From NCBI GenBank assembly GCA_963921335.3, contig CAWUFC020000001.1, positions 1,984,001 to 2,048,000 on the forward strand: DNA of 64,000 nt, in the 5' to 3' direction. Each line of letters starts with the position of its first letter. Positions within the stretch are counted from its first letter, which is position 1. The stretch comes from CAWUFC02 sp963921335. Its GTDB lineage: Bacteria > Pseudomonadota > Gammaproteobacteria > Pseudomonadales > Halieaceae. The notes beneath the pieces are model-generated. The model ran no database searches, was not told where the DNA came from, and saw only the letters and a program-made list of their open reading frames with translations. Shown here in pieces: positions 52,343 through 61,604 of the stretch. A program made the translations under genes and the position numbers.

Positions 52343-53056
52343 TCAGCCCAGCAGGAAATCCTTGGCCTGATTGAGCTTGGCGGCGAGGTAATCGCTGCCG
52401 CCACGGTCGGGATGCAGTTTCTGCATGAGGCGACGGTGCGCCTCCATGATGTCGTCTTCAGTCGCACCTTCCTCAAGACCAAGGATGGCCAGGGCCTCGC
52501 TGCGATTCATGGCGCCGCTGGTTGGCGGGGTCTTGGGTGCCTGGTAGGCTTCTTCACCGAATCGACGTGACAGGTAGGTTTCCAGCAGTCGCGCCGAGTC
52601 CTCTTCCTGCTGCCTGCACCATGCCAGTAAAGTATCCAGTTGCTCACGATCCAGGTCGTCAAGGCTGCGGCCGCTGAACTCGCCGCTCAATACTTCGCCA
52701 TTCATATTGCCGCTGTCGTGATCCAGTGTCATGCGCAGTAGCGAGGTTTCCACAGTGGATTGTCCGCCGCTGCCACTAGAGGTACTGGCGCGTTGGCCGT
52801 GCAGCCATTGCAGCATTGGGAACATGCGGATCAGAAGGGGTATAAGTCGCCCAATACCTACCAGCAGGGCTGTTGCGGCAGCGCCAATCCAATGCATGCG
52901 GCCGGTGATGGTGCCGACAAGTACAACGATGACAAGTAGCGCCAGCCCCAGTTTGATATAGGCGCCGCGGCGCTGGCCTGGCGGGATAGCCTGAATACGC
53001 CGGTACACAATGTAAGCAACCATGGCGATGGTCAGGATTAGAATGAGACGTGGCAA
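52343..53056 (-). CDS. Membrane-anchored J-domain protein
   Basis: 237 residues from a TTG at 53056. Two membrane segments (about 2-16 and 37-70), a linker with repeated Ser/Gly, a helical middle, then a C-terminal J domain: RSEALAILGLEEGATEDDIMEAHRRLMQKLHPDRGGSDYLAAKLNQAKD with the HPD motif. It would recruit a DnaK-type Hsp70 to the membrane, like Pam18/Tim14-type proteins. It lies two bases after the VWA gene. Confidence 0.88.
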   Translation of the reverse strand: MPRLILILTIAMVAYIVYRRIQAIPPGQRRGAYIKLGLALLVIVVLVGTITGRMHWIGAAATALLVGIGRLIPLLIRMFPMLQWLHGQRASTSSGSGGQSTVETSLLRMTLDHDSGNMNGEVLSGEFSGRSLDDLDREQLDTLLAWCRQQEEDSARLLETYLSRRFGEEAYQAPKTPPTSGAMNRSEALAILGLEEGATEDDIMEAHRRLMQKLHPDRGGSDYLAAKLNQAKDFLLG

Positions 53057-53058
53057 AG

Positions 53059-53760
53059 TCAGCGGTCCTTGTTGAGTTGCTGCAACAGCATTTTACCGCC
53101 TGAGCCGGCCTGCTCGCTATATTCCAGCAGGCCCTCTGTGCCTGCCGCGGCATAGCTGGCGACTGCTCCCAGGAGTTCGGCGAGCTGGTTGGGGCTGGAA
53201 TGGTCAAAACGTGCCCATGCGCCATTGCTGAGTCTGGCGGCGCGACGAAAGCAGTCTTCCACCATGGCATCGCGTCCTTCCTGAAACATGAACAGCGGTA
53301 GCGAGCGCATGCCACACTCGCCGGCCTTGTGGCAGATGCGGTCAACGGATTCCTCGACCGCGTCGCCGATAAACACGACTGCGCGAACGCGATGTTGGGC
53401 ATGCTCCAGCAGAGCGTGATTTAACAGGCGCTCAATCTGGGTCAGCCCGCCTTCACAGCGCACTCGATTCATTTGCTGCAAAAGCGCCATCTCATCAAGC
53501 AGCCAGCGACTGGCGCGCAATTCGTGGTGCCCCCTGTAATAGCAGAGTTGAACCGCCAAACCGCCGAGATTTCGCGTCGCCATAAACATGCTGTTCTGGA
53601 GCTCGCAGGCGCGGTCCCAGGTAGGCTGCCGCGAGGCGGTAGCATCTATGGCGAACAGTAAACGAGGACGGCGCGAATGGGTGTCGGCGAGCTGCCGGGA
53701 GCGGGAAATAAACTGGTCTACCTCGCCGCGGCTGGCGCGGCGGGTGGGGTAGTCGGACAA
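53059..53760 (-). CDS. VWA-domain protein
   Basis: 233 residues from a TTG at 53760. LLFAIDATASRQPTWDRACELQ carries a MIDAS-like metal site, followed by AVQLCYYRGHHELRAS, GGLTQIERLLNHALLE and RVRAVVFIGDAVEES, the beta-alpha pattern of a von Willebrand A fold. It could be a scaffold for an ATPase or chaperone machine. Adjacent to the J-domain gene and a small acidic gene. Confidence 0.82.
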   Translation of the reverse strand: MSDYPTRRASRGEVDQFISRSRQLADTHSRRPRLLFAIDATASRQPTWDRACELQNSMFMATRNLGGLAVQLCYYRGHHELRASRWLLDEMALLQQMNRVRCEGGLTQIERLLNHALLEHAQHRVRAVVFIGDAVEESVDRICHKAGECGMRSLPLFMFQEGRDAMVEDCFRRAARLSNGAWARFDHSSPNQLAELLGAVASYAAAGTEGLLEYSEQAGSGGKMLLQQLNKDR

Positions 53761-53994
53761 TTACAGGTTCAGGTGCAGCTTCTCGTCCAGCTTTTCATCT
53801 AACTGAGCGAGTTCTGCCAGGTAGTGACGACGGTTGCTGAGCTCGCCCACGGCGGCTTCCAGCTCGGCGCGGGAACCACTGGCTTCCGCTTCTGCACAAA
53901 CAATCTCCCACAGCTTGCTGCTGCAGAATTCTTCGGGATTAAATACTTTCATTTCTGACATCTTTACAACCACTTCTTCGATAACGCTTTTCAT
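53761..53994 (-). CDS. Small helical protein of unknown function
   Basis: 77 residues from ATG 53994, or 66 from the ATG at 53961. Mostly helical and acidic: FNPEEFCSSKLWEIVCAEAEASGSRAELEAAVGELSNRRHYLAELAQLDEKLDEKL. No family recognised. Its TAA sits directly before the VWA start, suggesting one transcript. Confidence 0.6.
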   Translation of the reverse strand: MKSVIEEVVVKMSEMKVFNPEEFCSSKLWEIVCAEAEASGSRAELEAAVGELSNRRHYLAELAQLDEKLDEKLHLNL

Positions 53995-54038
53995 CTATAG
54001 TCAATGTACTGTCATTTCATGACAATTGGATGAATTAA

Positions 54039-55952
54039 TCAAGCAAAGGGAAAAGGTGCGGGTCCGTCAAAACTTGGACCTTCCAGTTCCGGTTGCCGGT
54101 GCTTTGACCAGCTCGGCAGGCGGAAGTTCGCCACATGCCTGATAGGGCTGCCTTCACTGCCTGTCTCAACCACTGGTGCTTCAATAGTGATCAGCTGCAC
54201 CTCGCAGGCCTCGGCACTGAATTGTGCCAGGCCGTAGCCATTGCTGTTGCTGTCCACATACACGGTGCCGGGATTCGCCTTGTTGGGCGCCAGCCAATCT
54301 GCCAGCGTGCCCAGCCCCGTGCGAGCATAGGTCAGTGAGGAAAGCGCACCCTGGGTCAGGGTCATGTTCCAGGTCTCCAGCAGTTTTCCGTCTTCCTCGC
54401 GTGCCACCAGTTGCATGAACTCGGGATTGTCCCTTTGTCCCACATTCAGAACGCCGTTGAACTGAGGCGTGGAGCTAATACCTGACACGTTGAAATCGAC
54501 GCCCACGAATACTGGTTTTTTAGCGTCAACATCAATCGCTAACCTACCTGCACCGTGAGAATGGTGGTCGCCAGACAAGGAGACGAAATTGTTGATTCCG
54601 TGATCGGCAGCGAAATTCATCAATTCGCGATACTCGCCGGGATAGCCCGACCAGGCGTCATCGCCCAGGACGCTGTTTTCGAGTCCCATAAAAGGCAGCT
54701 CGGCCAGATCCATTCGCAGTGCCATTATTGGCAGGGCATTGCCCCATACACGCCACTGTGCACTGGAGCTGCGTAGCTGCTTTTTAAACCACTGCTTTTG
54801 TTCTGCGCCCATCATGGTGCCCGGTTCGCGATCGACGGCGGTATTTGGATGCTTGCCATCGCCAAAGGGCAGGGTCGCAGGGGGATTACCATTATTGTAA
54901 GCCCGGCCGCCATCATAAATGTCTACAAGCTCAGAAGGCGTGGTGCCAAGCCCAAGCTCCCGGGTCAGGCCCTTGGGGAGGGGTTGCAGGCTACGATAGC
55001 TGCGCAGGTCGGTGAGCAACAGGTCTACCTGGCTTCCCCAGCGCATGCTGCGATAAATTTTGAAATCCTGGTAATTCTGGTTTACTCGCGCGGGAATATA
55101 TTCGTACCAGGCCTGGTTGGCAGAGTGCTTGCGCGTGGTTTGTTGTTTCGGCTCCTCGTGGTAGGTGCTGAAATCGCGGACGCCGTTGTTGCTGAATTCG
55201 TGATCGTCCCAGGTGCAGATGAATGGCCATCTGGCGCGGGCCGCCTGTAAATGTGGATCAGCAAGATAGTGGCGGTACAGGTGGCGGTAGTCGCTGAGGC
55301 TGTCCGCCCAGTAGAGTTCACTGTCGCCATCACCATCGGGGTAGTCGGGCAATTTGCGCACGTAGCGCTGGCCATCCCGGTCCAGGTAGCCATAGCGTTC
55401 GTAGATAAAGTCACCCAGATGCAGCACAAAGTGGATTTGTTCATCCACAGGGCGTTGCTTGTCTTCGTGAACCATGCGCGACCAGGCTCCAAAATAGCCC
55501 TGCTCGAAGTTCTGGCAGCTGGCGAAGCCGAGGTTGACCGTGCGCGGATCGTCCGCGGCCGGCGCAGTCATGGTTCGACCGGTCATGGACATGCCACCAT
55601 CCGCGCCCAGGAATCGATAGAAGTAATGCCGACCCGGTTGTAGGCCCTCCACTAATACTCGCACGGTAAAATCGCTACTGGCATCGCAGCGCAGTAGCTG
55701 CTCCGCCAGTACCTCATCAAACTGCTCAGAGCTGCTGACCTGAAGGCGCAGTACAACCTTTTGATGCTGTGCGTGCAAGGCACGGGTCCACAAAATCACG
55801 CTGTCAGTCTCAGGGTCACCGGAGGCCACGCCCTGGGGAAACTTGAGTTGCTCAGAGGTTTTGGCCAGCGCCGTGGTGCTAAAGGGCAGGCCCACCGTAC
55901 AGATGAAGCTGCCTGCCAGTTTCAGAAAGTGTCGACGTTGTAAGTCATTCAC
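54039..55952 (-). CDS. phoD: PhoD-type alkaline phosphatase
   Basis: 637 residues from a GTG at 55952, four bases after the ubiX stop, with GGAGG about eleven bases upstream; a longer frame to 56045 only overlaps ubiX. The twin-arginine-like QRRHFLKLAGSFICTVGLPFSTTALA signal predicts Tat export. FPQGVASGDPETDSVILWTRAL, LGFASCQNFEQGYFGAW, HLGDFIYE, TWDDHEFSNN and SLSGDHHSHGAG form the metal site. It releases phosphate from organic phosphodiesters in the periplasm. Confidence 0.93.
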   Translation of the reverse strand: MNDLQRRHFLKLAGSFICTVGLPFSTTALAKTSEQLKFPQGVASGDPETDSVILWTRALHAQHQKVVLRLQVSSSEQFDEVLAEQLLRCDASSDFTVRVLVEGLQPGRHYFYRFLGADGGMSMTGRTMTAPAADDPRTVNLGFASCQNFEQGYFGAWSRMVHEDKQRPVDEQIHFVLHLGDFIYERYGYLDRDGQRYVRKLPDYPDGDGDSELYWADSLSDYRHLYRHYLADPHLQAARARWPFICTWDDHEFSNNGVRDFSTYHEEPKQQTTRKHSANQAWYEYIPARVNQNYQDFKIYRSMRWGSQVDLLLTDLRSYRSLQPLPKGLTRELGLGTTPSELVDIYDGGRAYNNGNPPATLPFGDGKHPNTAVDREPGTMMGAEQKQWFKKQLRSSSAQWRVWGNALPIMALRMDLAELPFMGLENSVLGDDAWSGYPGEYRELMNFAADHGINNFVSLSGDHHSHGAGRLAIDVDAKKPVFVGVDFNVSGISSTPQFNGVLNVGQRDNPEFMQLVAREEDGKLLETWNMTLTQGALSSLTYARTGLGTLADWLAPNKANPGTVYVDSNSNGYGLAQFSAEACEVQLITIEAPVVETGSEGSPIRHVANFRLPSWSKHRQPELEGPSFDGPAPFPFA

Positions 55953-55956
55953 AGTG

Positions 55957-56523
55957 TCAGCCGCCTCCCCAGCGGCGATACAAGTCGTGATTAATCCCGA
56001 GCAAGTCAAAGCACTTGCCAATGCCCTGGTCGACCAGGTCTTCAATGGATTCCGGTTTGTGATAAAAGGCGGGAACCGGGGGCACGATGTGAGCGCCGTA
56101 GTCTGCGCATCGTGCCATCAGCTCCAGGTGGCCTTTGTGCAGCGGTGTCTCGCGCACGGCAAGAGCCAGGGGTCTTCTTTCCTTGAGCATGACATCGGCT
56201 GCCCTCACCAACAGAGTGTCCGCATAGGAATTGGCAATCGCCGACAGAGATTTGATGGAGCAGGGCAGCACCAGCATCGCATCGCACAGATAGGAGCCGC
56301 TCGCCACACTGGCAGCGAGATTGTCATTGCGGTGGAAGACGTCGGCCATCTCCCGAATCTGATCGAGGTCGTACTCCGTTTCCACGGCAAGATTGATGAC
56401 CGCCCCTTCGGTGACCACCAGGTGGACTTCCCAGTCCGGTATGTTTCGCAGGTGCTGCAGCGCCCGCACGCCGTAGATCACGCCGGATGCGCCGCTCATG
56501 CCGAGAATAAGTCGTTTAGCCAT
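55957..56523 (-). CDS. ubiX: Flavin prenyltransferase UbiX
   Basis: 188 residues. LILGMSGASGVIYGVRALQ binds FMN, then LVVTEGAV, ASGSYLCDAMLVLPCSIKSLSAIANSYADTLLVRAADVMLKERRPLALAVRETPLHKGHLELMARCADYGAHIVPPVPAFYHKPESIEDLVD. The whole family is intact. It makes prenylated FMN for UbiD-type decarboxylases, needed in ubiquinone synthesis. No ubiD is in view. phoD follows four bases later. Confidence 0.96.
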   Translation of the reverse strand: MAKRLILGMSGASGVIYGVRALQHLRNIPDWEVHLVVTEGAVINLAVETEYDLDQIREMADVFHRNDNLAASVASGSYLCDAMLVLPCSIKSLSAIANSYADTLLVRAADVMLKERRPLALAVRETPLHKGHLELMARCADYGAHIVPPVPAFYHKPESIEDLVDQGIGKCFDLLGINHDLYRRWGGG

Positions 56524-56662
56524 AGTCTGCCTTTCAGTGCCCGGGCAGCATCGCAGAATACCGGCAAGGGGTCAAAATGCCTCGTCCGAACAGACGATTG
56601 CGGCCTGACCAGCCTGGCCTATGCTGTTTTGAGCCATAACAGGAAACCGACTTGAGGTGTGC

Positions 56663-58771
56663 ATGACTGAGTCCTTGTCATTTTGTCGTATGTGTATGGG
56701 GCACTGCGGCGTGGTGGTAAAAACCAATGAGCAGGGGCAACTGCTGGACATTCGTGGTGATCATGATGACCCACAAACCATGGGCTTTGCCTGTTTCAAG
56801 GGCCTGAAAGCCGTTGAGGCCGCAGGTAGCGAGCAGCGTATCCTGCAGCCGCTAAAACGCATGCCGGACGGTAGCTTCGAAGCGATTAGTCGACAGCAGG
56901 CCCTGGATGAAATCGCGGCCAGATTGAAGGCATTGCAGGCAGCTCACGGAAGCCACTGTATTGGCGGCTATAAGGGCGGAGGCGGCTTTTTTACCTCTTC
57001 CTCGGTCAATATGTTGTCCAGTTTGTTACAGCAGTTGGGTAGCCCCAAATATTTCTCATCGGTCACCATCGATCAGTCAGCAAAGACAGTGGCGGCAGGG
57101 CGCATTGGCATCTGGCCGGCAGGGAAAGACCCCTTCGGTCGCAGCGATGTAATTATGCTGGTGGGTGCGAACCCTCTGTTGTCAGTCAGTCACAACGGGT
57201 TTGATACCCGCAACCCGGTCAAGCGCATGAAACAGGCGCGTGACCGAGGCATGAAAATGATCGTCATCGATCCGCGGGAGACTGAGACTGCCAAATTTGC
57301 CGACATACATCTGCAGCCCCTGCCCGGTGAAGACCCGGCCATCCTCGCAGGGTTACTGCATATCATCCTTAGGGAGGGCTGGGAGGATTCAGAGTTTCTA
57401 GCTGTGCATGGTAGCCAGCTTGAGGAATTGCGGCAGTCAGTCGCCGCCTTTACGCCGGAGTATGTGGCCGAACGGGCGGGCCTGGCCGCTGCGGATTTGC
57501 TGGCAGCTGCAGCCATGTTTGCAGGAGACGGTAAGCGCGGTGCCGTCAGCAGCGCCACAGGTCCTGATATGTCAGCGTACTGCAACCTGTCTGAACACTT
57601 GATGGAAGCGCTGAACGTGGTTTGCGGAAGATTTCTGCGTGAAGGTGAAGAAATTCCCAACCCGGGTGTGCTGATGCCGCGTTGGCCGCGTCCCGCCCAG
57701 GTGATGCCAGCACCGCGATGGTGGGAAGAGGGCTACCAGAGTCGATTTGGTTACGGCCTGCTGGAGGGCGAACTGCCCAGTGGCAGCCTGGCCGACGAAA
57801 TACTGACACCCGGCGAGGATCAGCTGCGCGCCCTGATTGTGCATGGGGGCAATCCGGCCTCTGCGGTGCCGGATCAAAAACGCATTGTGGAGGCACTGGA
57901 GTCCCTTGAACTGCTGGTAAGCATTGAGCCGTTCATGACCGCTACGACTGCGCTCTCGGATTATGTGTTGCCGCCTACGCTGCAGTACGAACGGGCTGAT
58001 TTTCCGATCTATATCTATGAGTCGATGGTGACCCACGCGCCTTACACGCGCTACACGGAGGCCGTCGCTGAGCCACCGCCGGGCTCCGAGGTGTGTGACG
58101 ATCAGCATTATTTCTGGGGTCTGGCCCAGCGGCTGGGTCTGACGCTGCACTATATGGATGTACCCCTGGATATGACAGAGCCACCGTCTACCGACGATAT
58201 TCTGCAAATCGCCGCTCGCCACGCGCCGATACCGTTTGATGAGATCAAGTCGGCTGAGCGTGGTGTTTACGTGGAGCAGCCACAATATGTGGCCGCAGCG
58301 GATCCGGACATTGATCCCCGTTTTACCCTGATGCCTGAAGATGTTGCCGGGGAGCTGGAAGATTACCGGCTTGGTGAGAGCGACCACGCCTATCCATATA
58401 GGTTGGCGGTGCGCCGACTGCGCGACACCCTGAACTCAGCGAGTCGTGATCTGCCCTCTATTAAAGAGCGTATGCCAGTTAACTACGCTTATATGCATCC
58501 GCAGGACATGGCGGTGATTGGCCTTGAAGATGAGGCCGCGGTGCGTATCGAATCGCCCCATGGGGTGATGCCAGCGCGGGTAATGGCAGATGCCACCGTG
58601 CGCAGCGGTGTGATATCCGTCAGCCACGGCTTTGGGGGGTTACCCGATCAGATTGATTACGATGGAGAGGGCGCCAATACCAACCTGCTGATCAGCACCC
58701 GCTCTGATCGCGCTACAATTAATGCCATGCCACGGATGAGCGGTATACCTGTCACTGTTTCGAGGATCTGA
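56663..58771 (+). CDS. Molybdopterin-dependent oxidoreductase
   Basis: 702 residues from ATG 56663, with GAGG six bases upstream; a GTG at 56657 is less likely. Cys8, Cys11, Cys15 and Cys44 (CRMCMGHC to GFACFKG) bind a 4Fe-4S cluster. The DMSO-reductase-type domains follow: DQSAKTVAAGRIGIWPAGKD, VIVIDPRETETAKFADIHL, then VHGGNPASAVPDQ and the C-terminal MNP-like HPQDMAVIGLEDEAAVRIESPHGVM. The redox partner and substrate are unknown; there is no signal peptide, so cytoplasmic. It precedes msrA by two bases. Confidence 0.92.
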   Translation: MTESLSFCRMCMGHCGVVVKTNEQGQLLDIRGDHDDPQTMGFACFKGLKAVEAAGSEQRILQPLKRMPDGSFEAISRQQALDEIAARLKALQAAHGSHCIGGYKGGGGFFTSSSVNMLSSLLQQLGSPKYFSSVTIDQSAKTVAAGRIGIWPAGKDPFGRSDVIMLVGANPLLSVSHNGFDTRNPVKRMKQARDRGMKMIVIDPRETETAKFADIHLQPLPGEDPAILAGLLHIILREGWEDSEFLAVHGSQLEELRQSVAAFTPEYVAERAGLAAADLLAAAAMFAGDGKRGAVSSATGPDMSAYCNLSEHLMEALNVVCGRFLREGEEIPNPGVLMPRWPRPAQVMPAPRWWEEGYQSRFGYGLLEGELPSGSLADEILTPGEDQLRALIVHGGNPASAVPDQKRIVEALESLELLVSIEPFMTATTALSDYVLPPTLQYERADFPIYIYESMVTHAPYTRYTEAVAEPPPGSEVCDDQHYFWGLAQRLGLTLHYMDVPLDMTEPPSTDDILQIAARHAPIPFDEIKSAERGVYVEQPQYVAAADPDIDPRFTLMPEDVAGELEDYRLGESDHAYPYRLAVRRLRDTLNSASRDLPSIKERMPVNYAYMHPQDMAVIGLEDEAAVRIESPHGVMPARVMADATVRSGVISVSHGFGGLPDQIDYDGEGANTNLLISTRSDRATINAMPRMSGIPVTVSRI

Positions 58772-58773
58772 CC

Positions 58774-59439
58774 ATGGGTTTGTTTGATATACGCAAGAAA
58801 CATCTGATGCCTACAGTGGAATCAGCCCTGCCCGGGCGGGATCAGGAAATGCCCGTGCCGGAGCAGCATTTCGTCAACGGTCGTCAGTTGAAAGGTCCTT
58901 TCCCTGATCATCTGGAAATGGCGATGTTCGGCATGGGCTGCTTCTGGGGTGTGGAGCGGATGTTCTGGCAGCTACCTGGTGTGTATACCACGGCGGTTGG
59001 CTATGCAGCAGGCCTGACCCCTAACCCCAGTTATCAGGAAGTGTGCAGCGGACAGACCGGGCATAACGAGGTGGTGCTGGCGGTGTTCGATCCCGGTGAG
59101 GTCAGCTATGCGGACCTTTTGAAAACCTTTTGGGAAGGCCATGATCCGACCCAGGGTATGCGCCAGGGCAATGATATGGGCGCCCAGTATCGCTCGGGCA
59201 TCTATACCTATTCAGCGTCTCAGCAGGAACTGGCTGAAGCCTCCAGGGTTCCCTTCCAGGCCGCGCTGTCCGCGGCGGGTTATGGCGATATCACGACTGA
59301 AATATTGTCGGCCCCGGAGTTTTACTACGCTGAAGACTACCACCAGCAGTACCTGGCCAAGAATCCCGGTGGCTACTGTGGCCTGGGGGGTACCGGGGTG
59401 CAGTGTGCCGAGGGCCTTGGTGTAGAGGCCCGGGCCTAG
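58774..59439 (+). CDS. msrA: Peptide-methionine (S)-S-oxide reductase
   Basis: 221 residues. GMGCFWGVERMF has catalytic Cys56; YAAGLTPNPSYQEVCSGQTGHNEVV, FWEGHDPTQGMRQGNDMGAQYRSGIY and EDYHQQYLAKNPGGYCG are all present. It repairs oxidised methionine. It is two bases after the molybdoenzyme gene, suggesting a shared oxidative-stress role. Confidence 0.96.
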   Translation: MGLFDIRKKHLMPTVESALPGRDQEMPVPEQHFVNGRQLKGPFPDHLEMAMFGMGCFWGVERMFWQLPGVYTTAVGYAAGLTPNPSYQEVCSGQTGHNEVVLAVFDPGEVSYADLLKTFWEGHDPTQGMRQGNDMGAQYRSGIYTYSASQQELAEASRVPFQAALSAAGYGDITTEILSAPEFYYAEDYHQQYLAKNPGGYCGLGGTGVQCAEGLGVEARA

Positions 59440-59446
59440 CCCGGGC
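59428..59446. terminator. GC hairpin over the msrA stop
   Basis: GCCCGGGC-CTA-GCCCGGGC makes an eight-base-pair stem with a three-base loop, and the TAG stop of msrA is in the loop and stem. No T run follows, so termination is uncertain. It separates msrA from convergent ppnP. Confidence 0.45.
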
Positions 59447-59461
59447 AGGCAGGAAGGCTGC

Positions 59462-59743
59462 TCAGGCGTAGGTGCAGAGGTAGGCAGTTTCCTGCTCAAC
59501 CTTCAGGTCAAACACTTTACCCGCTTCAACTTCAAAACTGTCGCCCGCGCTGTAGGTATGCCAGTCATCGCTGCCGGGCAGTTTTACTGTCAGCGCGCCG
59601 CTGACAACGGTCATGGTCTCGTGCTGGCTGGTATCGAAGCTGTACTCACCCACGGTCATCACGCCGACGGTGGCGGGTAACTCCTCGCCCTGGAACGCGA
59701 TAGAAGCCACCTGTCCGTCAAAGTATTGGTTAATTTTGAACAT
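59462..59743 (-). CDS. ppnP: Pyrimidine/purine nucleoside phosphorylase PpnP
   Basis: 93 residues, single cupin: FKINQYFDGQVASIAFQGEELPATVGVMTVGEYSFDTSQHETMTVVSGALTVKLPG. This matches the PpnP (DUF1255) family, which phosphorolyses nucleosides. Length agrees with E. coli (about 94). It is convergent with msrA. Confidence 0.94.
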   Translation of the reverse strand: MFKINQYFDGQVASIAFQGEELPATVGVMTVGEYSFDTSQHETMTVVSGALTVKLPGSDDWHTYSAGDSFEVEAGKVFDLKVEQETAYLCTYA

Positions 59744-59833
59744 GCCTTATCTCCCGACTAAAAAGGCGCGCATTTTAGAGGCCTGGAGGATACGACTCAA
59801 TAGACAGCAGACGGACTGGCCGGTGCTACTGGA

Positions 59834-61486
59834 CTACCTGGTTTTTGGTCCAAGTGATTCGTCGCCGAACTCCGGTAATTCGGTTTGCAGCAGGTTTTCC
59901 AGATAGCTCTGTTTTTCGAGCACTTCAAAGCGGGGCTCGTCACTAACCGGGTAGCGAATGGGCTGGCCCGGATAAACCCCATCCAGGACTTTGGACTCAC
60001 GGACGACTATGGTGCCATTCACAATCACATAGGGGATGCCGGTTGAGGGCAAGCCGTTGGTGCCGCTGGTGTAATCGGCGTTGTCTGTGATCGTTTCCGG
60101 GTTAAAAATCGTCAGGTCCGCCACCATGCCCTCCTGAACTCGGCCCCGCTCCTGCATCGCCCTAAGCCTGGCATCGCCAAGGTGCTTGGCACTCCAGTAG
60201 CTGTTCTGCGCGATGGTATGCATCAGCGGCACGTCGTGTTCCCGTCCGAGCCGGAAAGTCTTGGCGTGAGTGCCGGCGCTGCGGGGGTGGCCGTTGTACT
60301 GGCTGAAATCATCATCCGGACCGAGCGGCTTGCCTTCAATATTTACTGGCGGCATCTGGTCACCGGCTACAGTCATGTGCGGCACTCTCAGCCACATAGG
60401 CAACCATTCGGCTCGCGCGGGAATGCACAACACAATGATGAAGGCCGGGTTCTCTGCCGCCATTTTCTTATACGAATCGAGGTCGAAGCGCTCACCATTC
60501 TGCGGGTTGATCATGTCGGAATAATCCAGGCCCAGCTGACCGATGTTCTCGGGCTTGATAAATTCAGAGCCGATAGTGGAAGAGCCGCAGGTGTAAGGGT
60601 AATACTCGGACCACACGTTGTAGCCCTGGTCGCGCAGCAGTTGCAGGTGCTCCTCCACTTCCCACCAGCCCGCATTGTTGTTGTGACTGAGCAACAGTGG
60701 TTGATCGAGGGCGACACCGTTGGCGATTTGTTCGAAAGCGCCCAGGGTGGCTTCCGTCGGCGGTTTACCATTGCCGAGCAGGCGCACGTGGGAGGCATAA
60801 ACCCGGCCGTAGTTTGCCGCAACTTTCTGGACGTTAAACAATTCCAGGGTAGTTACCCCATTTGCCATATAGCCAGTGGTGGAGGCAATACCAATGGCGC
60901 CAGCCTGCAGTTCCCTGTCCAGGTTCTGCAGCATGGTATTCAGTTGGTCCAGGTCCGCGGTCGTTACCGCCCAGTCGGGGGTGTCATTTTCCTCATAGGA
61001 CTGGTTCCGCAGAGCGGCGAAGTCACCGCCGTCCATTGGTTTTTTGATGGGCATGCCATCGAGAACACGCATGCGATGGAATTCATGGGAGGCGGCGGCG
61101 CCATAGTTGGCTTGCCACTTGCCCTTTCGTTGCTTGTACCACTTGCCGACATTGATCGCGCCCAACTCGATGTCCATGGGGGTGGTGACACCGTCGCGCA
61201 GGCTCAGTTTGACGCCGAAGGCGGTACCCGCGCCATGGTGGTGGGTATCGATAAAACCGGGCGCCACCACATGGCCGCTGGCGTCTATCGTGTCTTTGCC
61301 CTCGAGACGATCGCTGGTGATCGTCACAATGCGGCCATTCTTGATGCCTACATTGCGCACGGCATCGAAATAGGTCTCCGGATCCATCACCCGACCATTG
61401 TTGATCACCAGATCATACTGTTCTGCCTGTGCAGCCAGTGAGGTGCTTAACAACAGAGCCAGACTGAGTTTAACCAGGATTTTCAT
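59834..61486 (-). CDS. D-aminoacylase-like amidohydrolase, exported
   Basis: 550 residues from ATG 61486; the open frame to 61594 lies upstream of the signal peptide. Signal peptide (LVKLSLALLLSTSLAAQAEQ), then YDLVINNGRVMDPETYFDAVRNVGI, APGFIDTHHHG (HxH metal) and DMINPQNGERF to ADLTIFNPETI, amidohydrolase family 3. Related enzymes remove N-acyl groups from D-amino acids. It lies 118 bases downstream of the penicillin-acylase-like gene on the same strand, a pair suggesting cleavage of N-acyl amides. Confidence 0.9.
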   Translation of the reverse strand: MKILVKLSLALLLSTSLAAQAEQYDLVINNGRVMDPETYFDAVRNVGIKNGRIVTITSDRLEGKDTIDASGHVVAPGFIDTHHHGAGTAFGVKLSLRDGVTTPMDIELGAINVGKWYKQRKGKWQANYGAAASHEFHRMRVLDGMPIKKPMDGGDFAALRNQSYEENDTPDWAVTTADLDQLNTMLQNLDRELQAGAIGIASTTGYMANGVTTLELFNVQKVAANYGRVYASHVRLLGNGKPPTEATLGAFEQIANGVALDQPLLLSHNNNAGWWEVEEHLQLLRDQGYNVWSEYYPYTCGSSTIGSEFIKPENIGQLGLDYSDMINPQNGERFDLDSYKKMAAENPAFIIVLCIPARAEWLPMWLRVPHMTVAGDQMPPVNIEGKPLGPDDDFSQYNGHPRSAGTHAKTFRLGREHDVPLMHTIAQNSYWSAKHLGDARLRAMQERGRVQEGMVADLTIFNPETITDNADYTSGTNGLPSTGIPYVIVNGTIVVRESKVLDGVYPGQPIRYPVSDEPRFEVLEKQSYLENLLQTELPEFGDESLGPKTR

Positions 61487-61604
61487 AGAGCTTGTTCCAA
61501 TATGCAACGCGGCAAGTTTGTTCCACAAAATCAGCCTGTTGCTATGACAAGCACAAGTCGAGAGCGGCTTGGCACCGCTCTCATATCGCGCCATGCTTTT
61601 TCAG

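Noticed and set aside
60182..61441. 419-residue plus-strand frame over the D-aminoacylase gene
   Set aside because: Antisense shadow in a GC-rich gene; the minus-strand frame has the signal peptide, metal motif and full family pattern.
61486..61594. Upstream extension of the D-aminoacylase frame
   Set aside because: The extension lacks a signal peptide and the ATG at 61486 begins a typical one.
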